A stretch of DNA of 64,000 nt from Roseovarius sp. S88 (GTDB lineage: Bacteria; Pseudomonadota; Alphaproteobacteria; Rhodobacterales; Rhodobacteraceae): positions 1,343,501-1,407,500 of the forward strand of contig NZ_CP146069.1 of the NCBI RefSeq assembly GCF_037023735.1. The letters are read 5' to 3'. Under the pieces are notes generated by a model that ran no database searches, was not told where the DNA came from, and saw only the letters and a list, made by a program, of their open reading frames with translations. Shown piece after piece: positions 15,917-25,669 of the stretch. Both the position numbers and the translations under genes were made by a program. How positions within the stretch are numbered: the first letter of the stretch is position 1; every line of letters starts with the position of its first letter.

Positions 15917-18433
15917 ATGAGCAGTTTTGACGAATCCGAGGCGTTTGAAACGGCCTCTCTTTCGGCGCGGGCGATGGCCGCGCGACCGATGCCATATCTC
16001 GATGACCTCAATCCGGCCCAGCGTGAGGCGGTGGAAACGCTGGAGGGGCCGGTGCTGATGCTGGCCGGGGCAGGGACGGGCAAGACCAAGGCGCTGACCA
16101 CGCGGATGGTGCATCTGCTGAACACAGGGACGGCGCGGCCTAACGAGATTTTGGCCGTCACCTTCACCAACAAAGCCGCGCGAGAGATGAAGAACCGCGT
16201 GGGCCGGATGATGGGCGAGGCGGTGGAAGGCATGCCGTGGCTGGGCACGTTTCACTCGATTTGTGTCAAGCTGCTTCGCCGACATGCCGAACTTGTGGAA
16301 CTGAAATCAAACTTCACGATTCTCGACGCCGATGACCAATTGCGCCTGCTCAAGCAACTCGTCGCGGCGGCCAATATCGACGACAAACGCTGGCCCGCGC
16401 GGCAGCTGGCCGGGATCATTGACCAATGGAAGAACCGGGCCTGGACGCCGGAGAATGTGCCCGCCTCAGAGGCCAGCGCCTATGACGGCAAGGGTGTTGT
16501 GCTATATGCCCAGTACCAGACCCGCCTGATTGAGCTAAACGCCGTGGATTTCGGCGATCTGCTGCTTCACATGGTCACGATTTTCCAGACCCATGACGAT
16601 GTGCTCGCGCAATACCGCCGCTGGTTCCGCTATATCCTCGTAGACGAATATCAGGACACCAACGTGGCGCAGTATCTGTGGCTGCGGCTCTTGGCGGGGG
16701 GGCACAAAAATATCTGCTGCGTCGGCGATGATGACCAGTCGATCTATGGCTGGCGCGGGGCGGAGGTGGGCAATATCCTGCGGTTTGAAAAGGATTTTCC
16801 GGGCGCACATGTGGTGCGGCTGGAGCAGAATTATCGTTCAACCCCGCATATCCTTGCTGCGGCGTCGGGTGTGATTGCGGAGAACAAAGATCGGCTAGGC
16901 AAGGAGCTTTGGACTGAAGCAAGAGGTGGAAAGAAAGTTGGCCTAATGGGTCTCTGGGATGGTGAAGAGGAGGCGAGGTGGGTCGGAGAACAAATTGAAG
17001 ACGCTCAGGCTGGCCTTGGTCGTTTCAAGTATCGAGAAAATCCTAGATCAATCACCATAGAACAAGAGGCGGAACGCTTGGCGAAAGGTGGTGTGGTCTC
17101 AAAGAACGTGGAAGGCGATATTCACCAAGTAAATTTACAGCGCGCGGAAGCCTTAAGCCCTACTGGAAAGGACAACTTACCACTACCAAAAACCTATAAT
17201 TTGGACGAAATCGCCATCCTCGTGCGCGCCAGCCACCAGATGCGCGCCTTCGAGGACCGGTTCCTCACCATCGGCTTGCCCTATCGCGTGATTGGCGGGC
17301 CGCGGTTCTATGAGCGGATGGAGATCCGCGATGCGATGGCTTATTTCCGGCTTGTGGTGTCGCCTGCGGATGATCTGGCCTTCGAGCGGATTGTGAACAC
17401 CCCAAAGCGCGGCCTCGGTGACAAGGCGCAGCAGAAAATTCAGATGACGGCCCGGCAGAACGGGGTGTCTTTGCTGGAAGGCGCGGCGATCCTGCTCGAT
17501 GAGAAGGGGATCGGTGGCAAGGGCGCGACCGAACTGGCCAAGCTGATCGATGGGCTGCGCCGGTGGGGGCGTCTGGTGGGCGACCAGAAGCTGAGCCATA
17601 TCGAACTGGCCGAAATGGTGTTGGACGAGTCCGGCTATACAGAGATGTGGCAGAACGACAAAACGCCCGAAGCCCCCGGGCGGTTGGAGAATCTCAAGGA
17701 ATTGGTATCGAGTTTGGAGAAATTTGAGAACCTCCAGGGCTTCCTCGAACACGTGAGTCTGGTTATGGAAAACGATGCGGGACAAGATGGCGAGAAGATC
17801 AGCATCATGACCCTACACGCGGCCAAGGGGTTGGAGTTTCCCGTCGTATTCCTACCCGGCTGGGAAGATGGTCTTTTCCCCTCGCAACGCAGTATGGATG
17901 AAAGCGGCCAAAAGGGTCTCGAAGAAGAGCGTCGTCTGGCTTACGTTGGCATCACAAGGGCGGAAGAGATTTGTACCATTTCCTACGCAAGTGACAGAAT
18001 AATCTATGGCCGTCGGCAACCGCAGTATAAGTCGCGTTTTATCGATGAGCTGCCCGAAGAACATATTGACGACTTGACTCCGCCAGGTATCTTCGGAGGT
18101 GGCTATGGGGCAGTTGGGATGGGGGATCCCTTTGGCTCAAACATCGAAGACCGCGCGGCGGAGGCCAATGTTTACAATTCCCCGGGCTGGAAACGGCTTC
18201 AGGCGCGGGCGGCGGAACGGCCGCTCAGCCAGCCGAAGGAAAGCCGCAACATGGTCATCGACGCGCAGGCCATCAGCGCTCACACCATGGGAGAGCGCGT
18301 GTTTCATCAGAAATTCGGCTACGGCGCGATCATTGGGATCGAGGGCGACAAGCTGGAGATCGACTTTGAGAAAGCGGGCGTGAAGCACGTTGTCGCACGC
18401 TTTGTTTCAGGCGCGGATGACATTCCATTCTGA
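15917..18433 (+). CDS. uvrD: ATP-dependent DNA helicase UvrD/PcrA
   Basis: A superfamily 1 3'-5' helicase for nucleotide excision and mismatch repair, 838 residues. Motifs in order: Walker A LAGAGTGKTKALTTR, NKAAREMKNRV, Walker B ILVDEYQDTN, GDDDQSIYGWRGAE, QNYRSTPHIL, IMTLHAAKGLEFPVVFLPGWEDGLFP and LAYVGITRAEE; a C-terminal Tudor-like tail follows. Residues about 370-430 (bases 17030-17205) look like an extra segment between QIEDAQAGLG and LDEIAILVRASHQ, and both this patch and about 17860-18110 use AT-richer codons than the rest. By hand count 17041-17220 is about 47% GC while 17281-17340 is about 63%. Preceded by a LexA box. Confidence 0.96.
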   Translation: MSSFDESEAFETASLSARAMAARPMPYLDDLNPAQREAVETLEGPVLMLAGAGTGKTKALTTRMVHLLNTGTARPNEILAVTFTNKAAREMKNRVGRMMGEAVEGMPWLGTFHSICVKLLRRHAELVELKSNFTILDADDQLRLLKQLVAAANIDDKRWPARQLAGIIDQWKNRAWTPENVPASEASAYDGKGVVLYAQYQTRLIELNAVDFGDLLLHMVTIFQTHDDVLAQYRRWFRYILVDEYQDTNVAQYLWLRLLAGGHKNICCVGDDDQSIYGWRGAEVGNILRFEKDFPGAHVVRLEQNYRSTPHILAAASGVIAENKDRLGKELWTEARGGKKVGLMGLWDGEEEARWVGEQIEDAQAGLGRFKYRENPRSITIEQEAERLAKGGVVSKNVEGDIHQVNLQRAEALSPTGKDNLPLPKTYNLDEIAILVRASHQMRAFEDRFLTIGLPYRVIGGPRFYERMEIRDAMAYFRLVVSPADDLAFERIVNTPKRGLGDKAQQKIQMTARQNGVSLLEGAAILLDEKGIGGKGATELAKLIDGLRRWGRLVGDQKLSHIELAEMVLDESGYTEMWQNDKTPEAPGRLENLKELVSSLEKFENLQGFLEHVSLVMENDAGQDGEKISIMTLHAAKGLEFPVVFLPGWEDGLFPSQRSMDESGQKGLEEERRLAYVGITRAEEICTISYASDRIIYGRRQPQYKSRFIDELPEEHIDDLTPPGIFGGGYGAVGMGDPFGSNIEDRAAEANVYNSPGWKRLQARAAERPLSQPKESRNMVIDAQAISAHTMGERVFHQKFGYGAIIGIEGDKLEIDFEKAGVKHVVARFVSGADDIPF

Positions 18434-18521
18434 CACTAGCACGAGTCTTTCCTTGAAATTCGCCCCTACCTTTTTCCCAAAATTGCGTGCAAACTGACTG
18501 CCTCGTCTGAGGGGATGCGCA

Positions 18522-18863
18522 ATGCGATGGTTTTTCTACACAACTGTGCTGCTTGCTTGGACCGGTTTGGCGGCTGCACATTCCAAGATGGACGAAACCA
18601 TGCCAGCCGATGGGGCGACGCTTGATGCGGTGCCGCAAGAACTCGTTTTGCGGTTTGAACAGGCGATCCGTTTGGTCACAGTCAAGATAACCCACGCGGA
18701 TGAGCATTCCGAGCCGTTGAAATTGGATGAGCAGACAGAGTTCGACACGGAGTTCAAGCTGCCGATGTCCTCGATGGGCACGGGCCGGTACGAGGTTGAA
18801 TGGCGCGGTCTCGGCGAAGATGGGCATATCATGACAGGCCGGTTCGGCTTTGATGTCCAATAG
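18522..18863 (+). CDS. copC: CopC-domain copper resistance protein
   Basis: A 113-residue periplasmic CopC-like protein: signal peptide ending at AAA, then mature HSKMDETMPADGATLDAVPQELVLRFEQAI. The N-terminal histidine (exposed after cleavage), and the DGHIMTGRFGFDV end match the Cu(II) site of CopC, with a downstream His. CopC carries copper to CopD in the membrane. The copD-like gene begins three bases after the stop, so the pair is co-translated. Confidence 0.88.
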   Translation: MRWFFYTTVLLAWTGLAAAHSKMDETMPADGATLDAVPQELVLRFEQAIRLVTVKITHADEHSEPLKLDEQTEFDTEFKLPMSSMGTGRYEVEWRGLGEDGHIMTGRFGFDVQ

Positions 18864-18866
18864 CGC

Positions 18867-19724
18867 ATGGTGGATGTCTGGACGGGTCTTCTGGCACTGA
18901 ACACTTTGGGGCTTTATGCCTGCGCTTTGGTGTCTTTTGGCTCTGTCCTGATTGGTTTCGCGTTCACCCGCCTCCTGCGTCGACCTTATTACCGCGACCT
19001 CACGCTGATCTGGGCCTTGCTGGGTGTGATCCTGTCGGCGAGCGACCTCGCCTTGCGCGCCGCAGCTCTGACGGGGACGGCGTCGGGTGCTATGGACCCC
19101 GAAATGCTCAAGCTTGTTTGGAGCACGTCCGTGGGCGACGCGGCCCTCTGGCGTGTGGCTGGTTTTGCGCTTTTGCTGGTTGGTGCGCTTTTGGGCCGGA
19201 TGGGCAGTTGGCTGGCGTTGTCAGGCGGCGTTCTGGTGATGTGTTCTTTCACGCTTCTGGGCCATGTGGCCGAGCGGGAGGCGTTTTGGCTGCAGCTGGT
19301 GCTTTATTTTCATCTCAGCGCCGCTGCGTTTTGGGTTGGTATCCTGGGGCCGTTGCGCCGTCTCGCGCTCGACCGGGAGAAGCTGGATGTCGCGGCCCAG
19401 CTTGGGCACGGGTTCGGGCAAGCGGCGATGGCGGTCCTGCCGGTGCTGGTTGCAGCTGGGCTTCTCATGGCCTGGCAACTGTTGGAGGGCTGGGCTGCGA
19501 TGATCACCCCTTACGGCCTGATCTTGTTGACCAAAATTCTGGTCGTCGCCCTGTTGATGGGATTGGGCGCGGCCAACAAAATGCGCCATGTCCCGGCGAT
19601 GTTGCGGGGTGATACCCGTGCGGCGGACGCGCTGGCACGCGTGATCCGCAAAGAGCAGGTGGTTGTTGCACTTGTTCTGGCGATCACCGCGATGCTGACG
19701 GTGATTATCGGTGCGCCAACTTAA
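18867..19724 (+). CDS. copD: CopD family copper transport membrane protein
   Basis: A 285-residue integral membrane protein with about eight hydrophobic helices. The CopD-type core contains [18 protein letters not shown] and [36 protein letters not shown]. These proteins import copper delivered by CopC. The start is an ATG directly downstream of copC. Its last four bases overlap the convergent lipB stop. Histidines within the [10 protein letters not shown] helix are likely copper ligands. Confidence 0.9.
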   Translation: MVDVWTGLLALNTLGLYACALVSFGSVLIGFAFTRLLRRPYYRDLTLIWALLGVILSASDLALRAAALTGTASGAMDPEMLKLVWSTSVGDAALWRVAGFALLLVGALLGRMGSWLALSGGVLVMCSFTLLGHVAEREAFWLQLVLYFHLSAAAFWVGILGPLRRLALDREKLDVAAQLGHGFGQAAMAVLPVLVAAGLLMAWQLLEGWAAMITPYGLILLTKILVVALLMGLGAANKMRHVPAMLRGDTRAADALARVIRKEQVVVALVLAITAMLTVIIGAPT

Positions 19725-20455
19725 GCCTCGCCAAAAACACCCTCAAACGTTTTCTTTAACGCCACGTCCACATCACCCATCGTGACGGGCAAGCCGAGAT
19801 CCACCAGTGACGTGACCCCATGCTCGGAAATCCCGCAGGGTACGATCCCGTCAAAGTGGCTCAGATCCGGTTCGACATTGATGGAAATGCCGTGAAAGCT
19901 CACCCATTTGCGCAGGCGGATGCCAATAGCTGCGATCTTGTCCTCGGGCTTGGCCCCCGAGGCGGTGAGCGGTTTGTCATTGCGCACAACCCACACACCC
20001 ACGCGACCGCAGCGAATCTCGCCGGTGACGTTGAACTGATCCAGCGTTGCGATCACCCAGCGTTCCAGTTGCTGCACAAATGCGCGCACGTCCCGACCGC
20101 GCCGCCCCACATCCAGCATCACATAGACCACACGCTGTCCGGGGCCGTGATACGTGTACTGCCCGCCACGTTTGGTCTCAAAAACCTCGAACCTGTCCGG
20201 ATCGGTCAGATCAGGCGCTTTGGCCGATGTTCCCGCGGTATAGAGCGGCGGATGCTCCAGCAGCCAAATGGCCTCTGGCGCGGTCCCTTCGGCGATTCGC
20301 GCCGCGCGTGCTTCCATCGCCGCTTCGGCCTCACGATAGCCGATAAGCCCATCAGAGACGTGCCATTGCACGATATTTTGAGCGGATTGCAGCGGATCAG
20401 GCAGGAGCAAGGCGGGATTCTTTCGTTTCAGCGGCAGGAACTGTGCTAGGCTCAC
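19721..20455 (-). CDS. lipB: Lipoyl(octanoyl) transferase LipB
   Basis: LipB moves an octanoyl group from acyl-ACP to the lipoyl domains of 2-oxoacid dehydrogenases and GcvH. The 244-residue protein shows [35 protein letters not shown], the acyl-intermediate cysteine in [14 protein letters not shown] and the lysine of [15 protein letters not shown]. The N-terminal 20 residues before [12 protein letters not shown] are not conserved, so an internal start is possible. The gene converges with copD. Confidence 0.95.
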   Translation of the reverse strand: MSLAQFLPLKRKNPALLLPDPLQSAQNIVQWHVSDGLIGYREAEAAMEARAARIAEGTAPEAIWLLEHPPLYTAGTSAKAPDLTDPDRFEVFETKRGGQYTYHGPGQRVVYVMLDVGRRGRDVRAFVQQLERWVIATLDQFNVTGEIRCGRVGVWVVRNDKPLTASGAKPEDKIAAIGIRLRKWVSFHGISINVEPDLSHFDGIVPCGISEHGVTSLVDLGLPVTMGDVDVALKKTFEGVFGEA

Positions 20456-20490
20456 AGCAATTTAGAGTTGTCTATTAAAGGAGACCGGGG

Positions 20491-21825
20491 ATGTTTTCAA
20501 AGCGTGTTGCCATCATTTGTATAGCTGGAGCGGTGGGGATCACACCCGCCACGCAATCCGCAGCCGATTTTGCAGATGGGCTTGTTGGCGGGGTCGTCGG
20601 CGGCGTTGTGGGCGGTGTGATCGTTAATGAGGGGATCAAGAACCGCGAACGCCAGCGTCAGCAGCAGCGCAATGTTGTCACAAAGCGTGCACCTTCGAGC
20701 TATAACAGCGCGGCCCGTGTGGCGACGCGCGAAGAGCAGGTGGCGCTGAACTACTTTGGATTTCCCGCAGGCACACCCGATGGTGTGCGCGGGCGCAATA
20801 CCCGCAACGCCATTTCGCAGTATCAGGCGCATATGAGCTATCCCATCACCGGGCGGCTTGCCCCCTATGAGCGTGATTTCCTGGTTGGGTCTTACTATCG
20901 CGCTCAATCCGGTGGTGCCGCAACAACACAACTGATCGCGCAGCGCGGGCAGGGCACACGCGGCCTGCTCTATGCCTATCGCGATGAAGCGGCGGGCGGA
21001 TCACTCAACGGCACAGTGGCTGCGACGGACAACAGTGGCACCATCACCACTGCACCTGAAACCAGCCTGGCCGCGACAGAAGACAGTGGCTCTTCACTGC
21101 CAAATCTCTTTGGTGAAGCGGCTTCTGGCCCGTCACTGGCCTCGCATTGCAGCCGGGTCAGCCTCGTGACCAATTCCAACGGTGGCTACGTCACGCAAGC
21201 AAGCATGACCGACGCCAGCTTTGCGCTCAGCGAACAGTTTTGTCTCGCGCGGACCTATGCAATTGCCGATGGCGAGGAATTGGCGACACGGGTTGAAGGC
21301 CTCAATCAGGCCTCGTTGGAGCAGCAATGCGCAGCCTTTGGTCCTGCGATGAAGAAACAGCTTACCGCGCTGTCGCTGCAACCGCAGGAGGCAGTTCTGT
21401 CGGATGTGAGCAAGTTCATTCTGGACACCGGCATGGACCCCGCACAGCTCTCGGGCACAGCGCGCATTTGCCTGTCCGTGGGATACCGCACCGATGCGAT
21501 GGATGTGGCCGCAGGTTCGGCTTTGCTCCTGACGGCGCTGGGCGAGCGCGGGTATGCGGAACTCCTTGGCCATCACCTCAATGAGGGCTTCGGCACCGCC
21601 CGTCGTCCCGATCTGGCCGTGAGCTGGTATGAGACCGGCATCTCAGCGGTCGAGGCCAGCGGCAAGCCGATTTTCGTGCCGGGTGACGCAGGCCGCACAG
21701 GCCTTATTCGCAAGGCTGTTTATCAGGCCAATGGCGTGGACGAGAAAACCCAGAACCTGACCGGCGACGGGGAAGACACCGTGCAGTCGGTCTCGACATT
21801 GCCGACATTCAGCATCTCTGAATAA
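20491..21825 (+). CDS. Exported peptidoglycan-binding domain protein with glycine-zipper segment
   Basis: A 444-residue secreted protein. After a signal peptide (MFSKRVAIICIAGAVGITPATQSAA) comes a glycine zipper (DGLVGGVVGGVVGGVIVNEG) that could insert in a membrane, then a PG_binding_1-like region (EEQVALNYFGFPAGTPDGVRGRNTRNAISQYQAHMSYPITGRL). The C-terminal 250 residues are rich in helical repeats with paired cysteines (SLASHCSRV, EQFCLARTYAIADGEEL, LEQQCAAFG, ARICLSVGY), perhaps a Sel1-like or TPR-like fold. The role is presumably in cell-wall binding; a specific function is not recognisable. Confidence 0.78.
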   Translation: MFSKRVAIICIAGAVGITPATQSAADFADGLVGGVVGGVVGGVIVNEGIKNRERQRQQQRNVVTKRAPSSYNSAARVATREEQVALNYFGFPAGTPDGVRGRNTRNAISQYQAHMSYPITGRLAPYERDFLVGSYYRAQSGGAATTQLIAQRGQGTRGLLYAYRDEAAGGSLNGTVAATDNSGTITTAPETSLAATEDSGSSLPNLFGEAASGPSLASHCSRVSLVTNSNGGYVTQASMTDASFALSEQFCLARTYAIADGEELATRVEGLNQASLEQQCAAFGPAMKKQLTALSLQPQEAVLSDVSKFILDTGMDPAQLSGTARICLSVGYRTDAMDVAAGSALLLTALGERGYAELLGHHLNEGFGTARRPDLAVSWYETGISAVEASGKPIFVPGDAGRTGLIRKAVYQANGVDEKTQNLTGDGEDTVQSVSTLPTFSISE

Positions 21826-21915
21826 CCCAAATCCGCCCTTGCGCCATTTTCTGGCGCAAAGGCCCTTCACAAGGTGCAGCGGCGTTGTTATAGCGTCGCG
21901 CACCAATCACGATGT

Positions 21916-22002
21916 GCGGTCGTGGCGGAATTGGTAGACGCGCAGCGTTGAGGTCGCTGTGGGGTAACACCCGTGGAGGTTCGAGTCCTCTCGACCGCAC
22001 CA
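21916..22002 (+). tRNA. tRNA-Leu (anticodon GAG)
   Basis: Full class II tRNA with acceptor GCGGTCG/CGACCGC, anticodon loop TTGAGGT (GAG) flanked by CAGCG/CGCTG, a long variable arm, the T-arm GTTCGAGTC, discriminator A and encoded CCA. It marks the left edge of an AT-richer gene island. Confidence 0.97.
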
Positions 22003-22291
22003 TGAAAACAATTTCCCCCCGTTTCAGTGCTGGCGATTTGGGAGTCCTTTTTTCAGGGTTCTGGTGTCAATGGGCGCATCTGTGGCGCAAGTGGAAGCCG
22101 AAGTTGAAAGTTTTGACTGAGCCAGAGACTGATAGCGACTTGAGCCTGATTGGTGCTCAGACCCTGCTGATAGGCCAACACAAGTGCTTTATCATCAGTA
22201 ACAAATGAATTTCCCAATGGACGTTTTTTGATCCTGCCACATTTGTAGTCTTGGAAAGTGTCGCACTTAAATCGCGAAGGATGTCGTTCAT
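22003..22291. other. Non-coding stretch between tRNA-Leu and opgH
   Basis: About 290 AT-richer bases directly 3' of tRNA-Leu. A minus-strand frame of 86 codons (22053-22313) runs through it but overlaps the opgH start and resembles no family I know, so I do not call it a gene. No second copy of the tRNA 3' end was found downstream. It may be debris from an old integration at the tRNA. Confidence 0.4.
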
Positions 22292-24109
22292 TTGTCTTCT
22301 TTTGATACATCAAACTTATCCTCGACGAGGTCTTCTATAAAACTGTCGCACGATTTGCGCCTCGTTCATTCAGACGACCCCGACACACACGATCTGCGAT
22401 TTCGGAGGGTATTGGTGCTGGCGGTCAACGTGACCACTGTCGTCCTATTGTTTGCTGCGATGGCGACTTTTCTATCGTATGGCGGCCTGATTTGGATCGA
22501 ATGGGCTATGCTGGCGGCATATGCTTTGACCCTGCCGTGGCTTTCAATTGGGCTTTGGAATGCTGTGATTGGTCTCTGGCTGGACCGAAAATATGCACGT
22601 GATGCAGCGACAATTGTTAATCCTGCATTGGCGCGGATTTCAGGAGATGAGCCAATCAGCAGCAGGATCGCGGTCGTGATGCCATTGCGAAACGAAGATC
22701 CTGCGCCGTCTTTGCAGCGATTGCGAGGCCTGCAAGAGGACCTGGCAAACACGGCTTGGGTCAAGCATTTCGATTTCTATGTCCTGAGTGACACTGACGA
22801 CCCCAGCATAGCACTACGTGAAGAAGCCGGGGTTGCGCAGTGGCGCCGCTGCTATCCGGATGTTTCGATACAGTACCATCGTCGCAACTGTAACGCAGGG
22901 TACAAGGCTGGCAACATTGCAGAGTTTCTTGACCGAAGTGGCGCAGACTATGACTTTTTCCTGCCGCTTGACGCAGACAGTATGATGGGCACGGACGCTG
23001 TTCTGCGTCTTGTGCGGGTCATGCAGGTGTCTCCCGAGATCGGTATGTTACAGAGCCTTGTAACAGGGTTGCCGTCCAAGACTTTTTTCACGCGCGCGTT
23101 CCAGTTTGGTATGCGCCATGGCATGCGATCCTACACACTGGGGTCAGCATGGTGGCAAGCGGATTGCGGCCCAAATTGGGGACACAATGTTCTTATTCGC
23201 ACTGCGCCTTTCCATCAGCATTGCATGTTGCCCAAACTTCCGGGAAAGGGAGCGCTTTCGGGTGATATCCTGAGCCACGATCAACTCGAAGCAGCGCTGA
23301 TGCGGCGCGCGGGTTACGAAGTTCGTGTCTTGGCGGAAGAAAGCGAAAGCCATGAAGAGAACCCGCCCAGCTTGGCCGATTTCATTCGGCGTGAACTGCG
23401 TTGGTGCAATGGCAATATGCAATATCTACGTCTGCTTGGTCTTCCTGGCTTGGCGACGCTTAGCCGTGTACAGCTTTACCTTGCGATACAGATGTATGTC
23501 GCAGCGCCTGCCTGGATGTTGTTTGTGATCCTTGGAGCAAGCATGGCCGCCTTGCCCGAACAGTTCGTTGGTGCACCGCTTTGGCTTGGTGTGAGCCTCT
23601 TTGCCACCTTGCTTGTGCTCAATCTCATGCCCAAGCTTATGGGACTGGCTCAAATCCTTTCAGACAAAGAGCGCGCCGCGCCCTACGGTGGGCGCGGTTT
23701 GGTGTGCGCAAGTGGCATTGTTGAAATTCTTGTTTCAATGCTCATGGCGCCTATCGTTGCTTTTGGATTGAGCTTGTTTCTCGTTGGATTGGTTTTCAAT
23801 CGGCGCGTTGGCTGGGACGCACAGCAGCGCCACCGCGACCGGCTTGAATGGAAAGAAGCTGCGCGCGTTTTATGGCCTCAAACACTGGCTGGTTTCGCTC
23901 TAACCGCATGGCTTGCTGTTTTGGTGCCTTGGGCCCTGATCTTTGGTGCGCCGATGCTAATAGCGCTTGGCTTTTCCATTCCCATTGCCGTGATTACGAC
24001 ATCGCCAAGCTTGAGCCGCTGGTCGGTGAAAAACGGAGTGTTCGACATTCCAGAGGATCGTTCGCCAAGCGTTGGACTCGAGATTCCTCCTAGAGCCGAT
24101 ATTGCATAA
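22292..24109 (+). CDS. opgH: Glucan biosynthesis glucosyltransferase OpgH/MdoH
   Basis: A 605-residue inner-membrane family 2 glycosyltransferase that makes the beta-glucan backbone of osmoregulated periplasmic glucans. Motifs: IAVVMPLRNEDPAPSLQRL, FFLPLDADSMMG (DxD-like), QADCGPNWGHNVLIRTAPF, LSHDQLEAALMRRAGYEV, and the processivity motif ELRWCNGNMQYLRL. Two N-terminal and about five C-terminal membrane helices flank the catalytic part. The start is a TTG behind GAAGGA. It is shorter than enterobacterial MdoH and no opgG partner is next to it, so the opg pathway is either split or reduced here. Confidence 0.9.
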   Translation: MSSFDTSNLSSTRSSIKLSHDLRLVHSDDPDTHDLRFRRVLVLAVNVTTVVLLFAAMATFLSYGGLIWIEWAMLAAYALTLPWLSIGLWNAVIGLWLDRKYARDAATIVNPALARISGDEPISSRIAVVMPLRNEDPAPSLQRLRGLQEDLANTAWVKHFDFYVLSDTDDPSIALREEAGVAQWRRCYPDVSIQYHRRNCNAGYKAGNIAEFLDRSGADYDFFLPLDADSMMGTDAVLRLVRVMQVSPEIGMLQSLVTGLPSKTFFTRAFQFGMRHGMRSYTLGSAWWQADCGPNWGHNVLIRTAPFHQHCMLPKLPGKGALSGDILSHDQLEAALMRRAGYEVRVLAEESESHEENPPSLADFIRRELRWCNGNMQYLRLLGLPGLATLSRVQLYLAIQMYVAAPAWMLFVILGASMAALPEQFVGAPLWLGVSLFATLLVLNLMPKLMGLAQILSDKERAAPYGGRGLVCASGIVEILVSMLMAPIVAFGLSLFLVGLVFNRRVGWDAQQRHRDRLEWKEAARVLWPQTLAGFALTAWLAVLVPWALIFGAPMLIALGFSIPIAVITTSPSLSRWSVKNGVFDIPEDRSPSVGLEIPPRADIA

Positions 24110-24124
24110 GCTTGCCACCGTACC

Positions 24125-24892
24125 TCAATGCGGCATTTTACAGTCAAGCATTACATCGGAACCTAGTGAATACGCTCGCATCTTCGGCCTTATAGCATTT
24201 GCCAGCATTTCGCTTGGGCTTGAAAGCGTAATACTCTGCGGACCGTCTCCAATGAGCAGTGGTGCTATTCCCACATGAAGGCGGTTCAAAAGACCATTCT
24301 CCAAGAACTTTGCGATAGTGATACCGCCGCCTTCGACCAATAGCGTGGAAAGACCCTCGTCACGCAATGCTGTTATGATCTCCCGTGGGTCTATTGTGCC
24401 ATTCTTGAGCTGTAACCGGATTACTGTAACACCAGCCGGTCTTGGTCTGTCCACGGACTGAATCACAATGCGTCGGGTTCCGTCGCGACGAAACAGGTGC
24501 ACATCATCGGGTAACCGACCTCTTGGATCTATCACAATGCGAGCTGGGTTTTTTCCTTCGCACAGTCTTACGGTCAGACGGGGGCTATCGTGTAGCGCTG
24601 TACGCACACCGATGACGACACCATCCACAAGAGCACGCATCCGGTGCAAATGCTCGAGTCCATCTGGTCCGGATATGTCACGCGCATCACCTGTGACAGT
24701 CGCAATGCGACCGTCAAGAGACTGTCCTATTTGAGCCAGGGTGAAGGGTCCTCGGTCACGTCGTGCCAGCGGCGTGTAGAGATCAAGGGCTGCTCTTTCC
24801 CCGCTGCTCCAGTTGTCTTGGCAGGAACATGTCGTGTTGTTCCTTATATGCAGCAGATGGCTCCATATTTTGTCAGTCACTTGTACCAGCAT
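24125..24892 (-). CDS. RibD C-terminal / dihydrofolate-reductase-like domain protein
   Basis: A 255-residue NADPH-type reductase of the RibD C-terminal fold: FTLAQIGQSLDGRIATVTGDARDISGPDGLEHLHRMRALVDGVVIGVRTALHDSPRLTVR, then LSTLLVEGGGITIAKFLENGLLNRLHVGIAPLLIGDGP. RibD reduces a ribosylamino-pyrimidine in riboflavin synthesis; the deaminase half is absent here. Distal gene of a six-gene operon, 12 bases from the methyltransferase. In context it probably reduces a pyrimidine or pteridine intermediate; the exact substrate is unknown. The N-terminal 35 residues are not family-conserved. Confidence 0.85.
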   Translation of the reverse strand: MLVQVTDKIWSHLLHIRNNTTCSCQDNWSSGERAALDLYTPLARRDRGPFTLAQIGQSLDGRIATVTGDARDISGPDGLEHLHRMRALVDGVVIGVRTALHDSPRLTVRLCEGKNPARIVIDPRGRLPDDVHLFRRDGTRRIVIQSVDRPRPAGVTVIRLQLKNGTIDPREIITALRDEGLSTLLVEGGGITIAKFLENGLLNRLHVGIAPLLIGDGPQSITLSSPSEMLANAIRPKMRAYSLGSDVMLDCKMPH

Positions 24893-24904
24893 TTCACTCT
24901 ACTC

Positions 24905-25669
24905 TTAAGATATGTGTGTGGGCTTGGCCAACATGTCGACATGGCCAATGACACAGTCGGTGTCACTTAGATTGTCCTGCCGAGCGCGACACCAATCAGT
25001 TGCGTTTTTCACGCCTGCATCAGTGGCTGCCTGCGCAATTCCTTCAATCAACTCAAACAGCAGTTTTTCGTTGCCGGGACCGAGTTGCCACGGGCTGTCG
25101 GCGCAATTGACTTTGAACCCTGAGTGTTGGAAAATTTCAGCGGAGCGTTCTGCGGCGTCTGGACCGAGTGCAGGACCAAAACCCTTGTCGGTGCGTTGAT
25201 GCGTGTTGAACGCTAACCTGATCTCTTCATCAAGCTGACCGACCGGCGTCCAGTTCATCGTCCCTTCATAGTTCAGCGACGCATAGAATGGCACGTCAAG
25301 CTTTGGAACCAGCGCATTCACCCAGGCCTCGGACACCAAATCCAACAAAGCTGAAGCTGTGACCAACGTAACGCCTTCAAGCGGAAGTGCTTCAATCTCG
25401 TTGAGATCCAACAAGTGGGTTTTGGCAGTCGATCCTATCTCTGCGGCTGCTCGATCCAAAAGTTCTGAATCGCTGTCGACCAATCGCCACTGTGCGTTGA
25501 CCGGTAACACGTCGGAAAACGCGCGTGCAGTGGCGCCTGTTCCACAACCCAGATCAAGAATGACCGGGTTTTGTCCTGCCCATAGCGCTGCTTGGCGCAG
25601 TAATTTTTTGTCGCGCGCTGCATGGTCCGCAGGTTCGCGCAGAGCCAACCATTCGGCCGAGAAACTCAT
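24905..25669 (-). CDS. SAM-dependent class I methyltransferase
   Basis: A 254-residue Rossmann methyltransferase. SAM motif I is VILDLGCGTGATARAF, motif II acidic residue in WRLVDSDSELLDRAA, and THLLDLNEIEALPLEGVTLVTASALLDLVSEAWV completes the core. The start MSFSAEWLALREPADHAARDK is chosen because it gives a four-base ATGA overlap with the stop of the pterin-synthase-like gene, a clear sign of coupling; an ATG eight codons upstream is the alternative. Acceptor unknown; the operon suggests a pteridine-derived small molecule. Confidence 0.85.
   Translation of the reverse strand: MSFSAEWLALREPADHAARDKKLLRQAALWAGQNPVILDLGCGTGATARAFSDVLPVNAQWRLVDSDSELLDRAAAEIGSTAKTHLLDLNEIEALPLEGVTLVTASALLDLVSEAWVNALVPKLDVPFYASLNYEGTMNWTPVGQLDEEIRLAFNTHQRTDKGFGPALGPDAAERSAEIFQHSGFKVNCADSPWQLGPGNEKLLFELIEGIAQAATDAGVKNATDWCRARQDNLSDTDCVIGHVDMLAKPTHIS

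Noticed and set aside
22053..22313. 86-codon minus-strand frame beside tRNA-Leu as an integrase or transposase remnant
   Set aside because: No recombinase residues or other family marks can be seen; it overlaps the opgH start.
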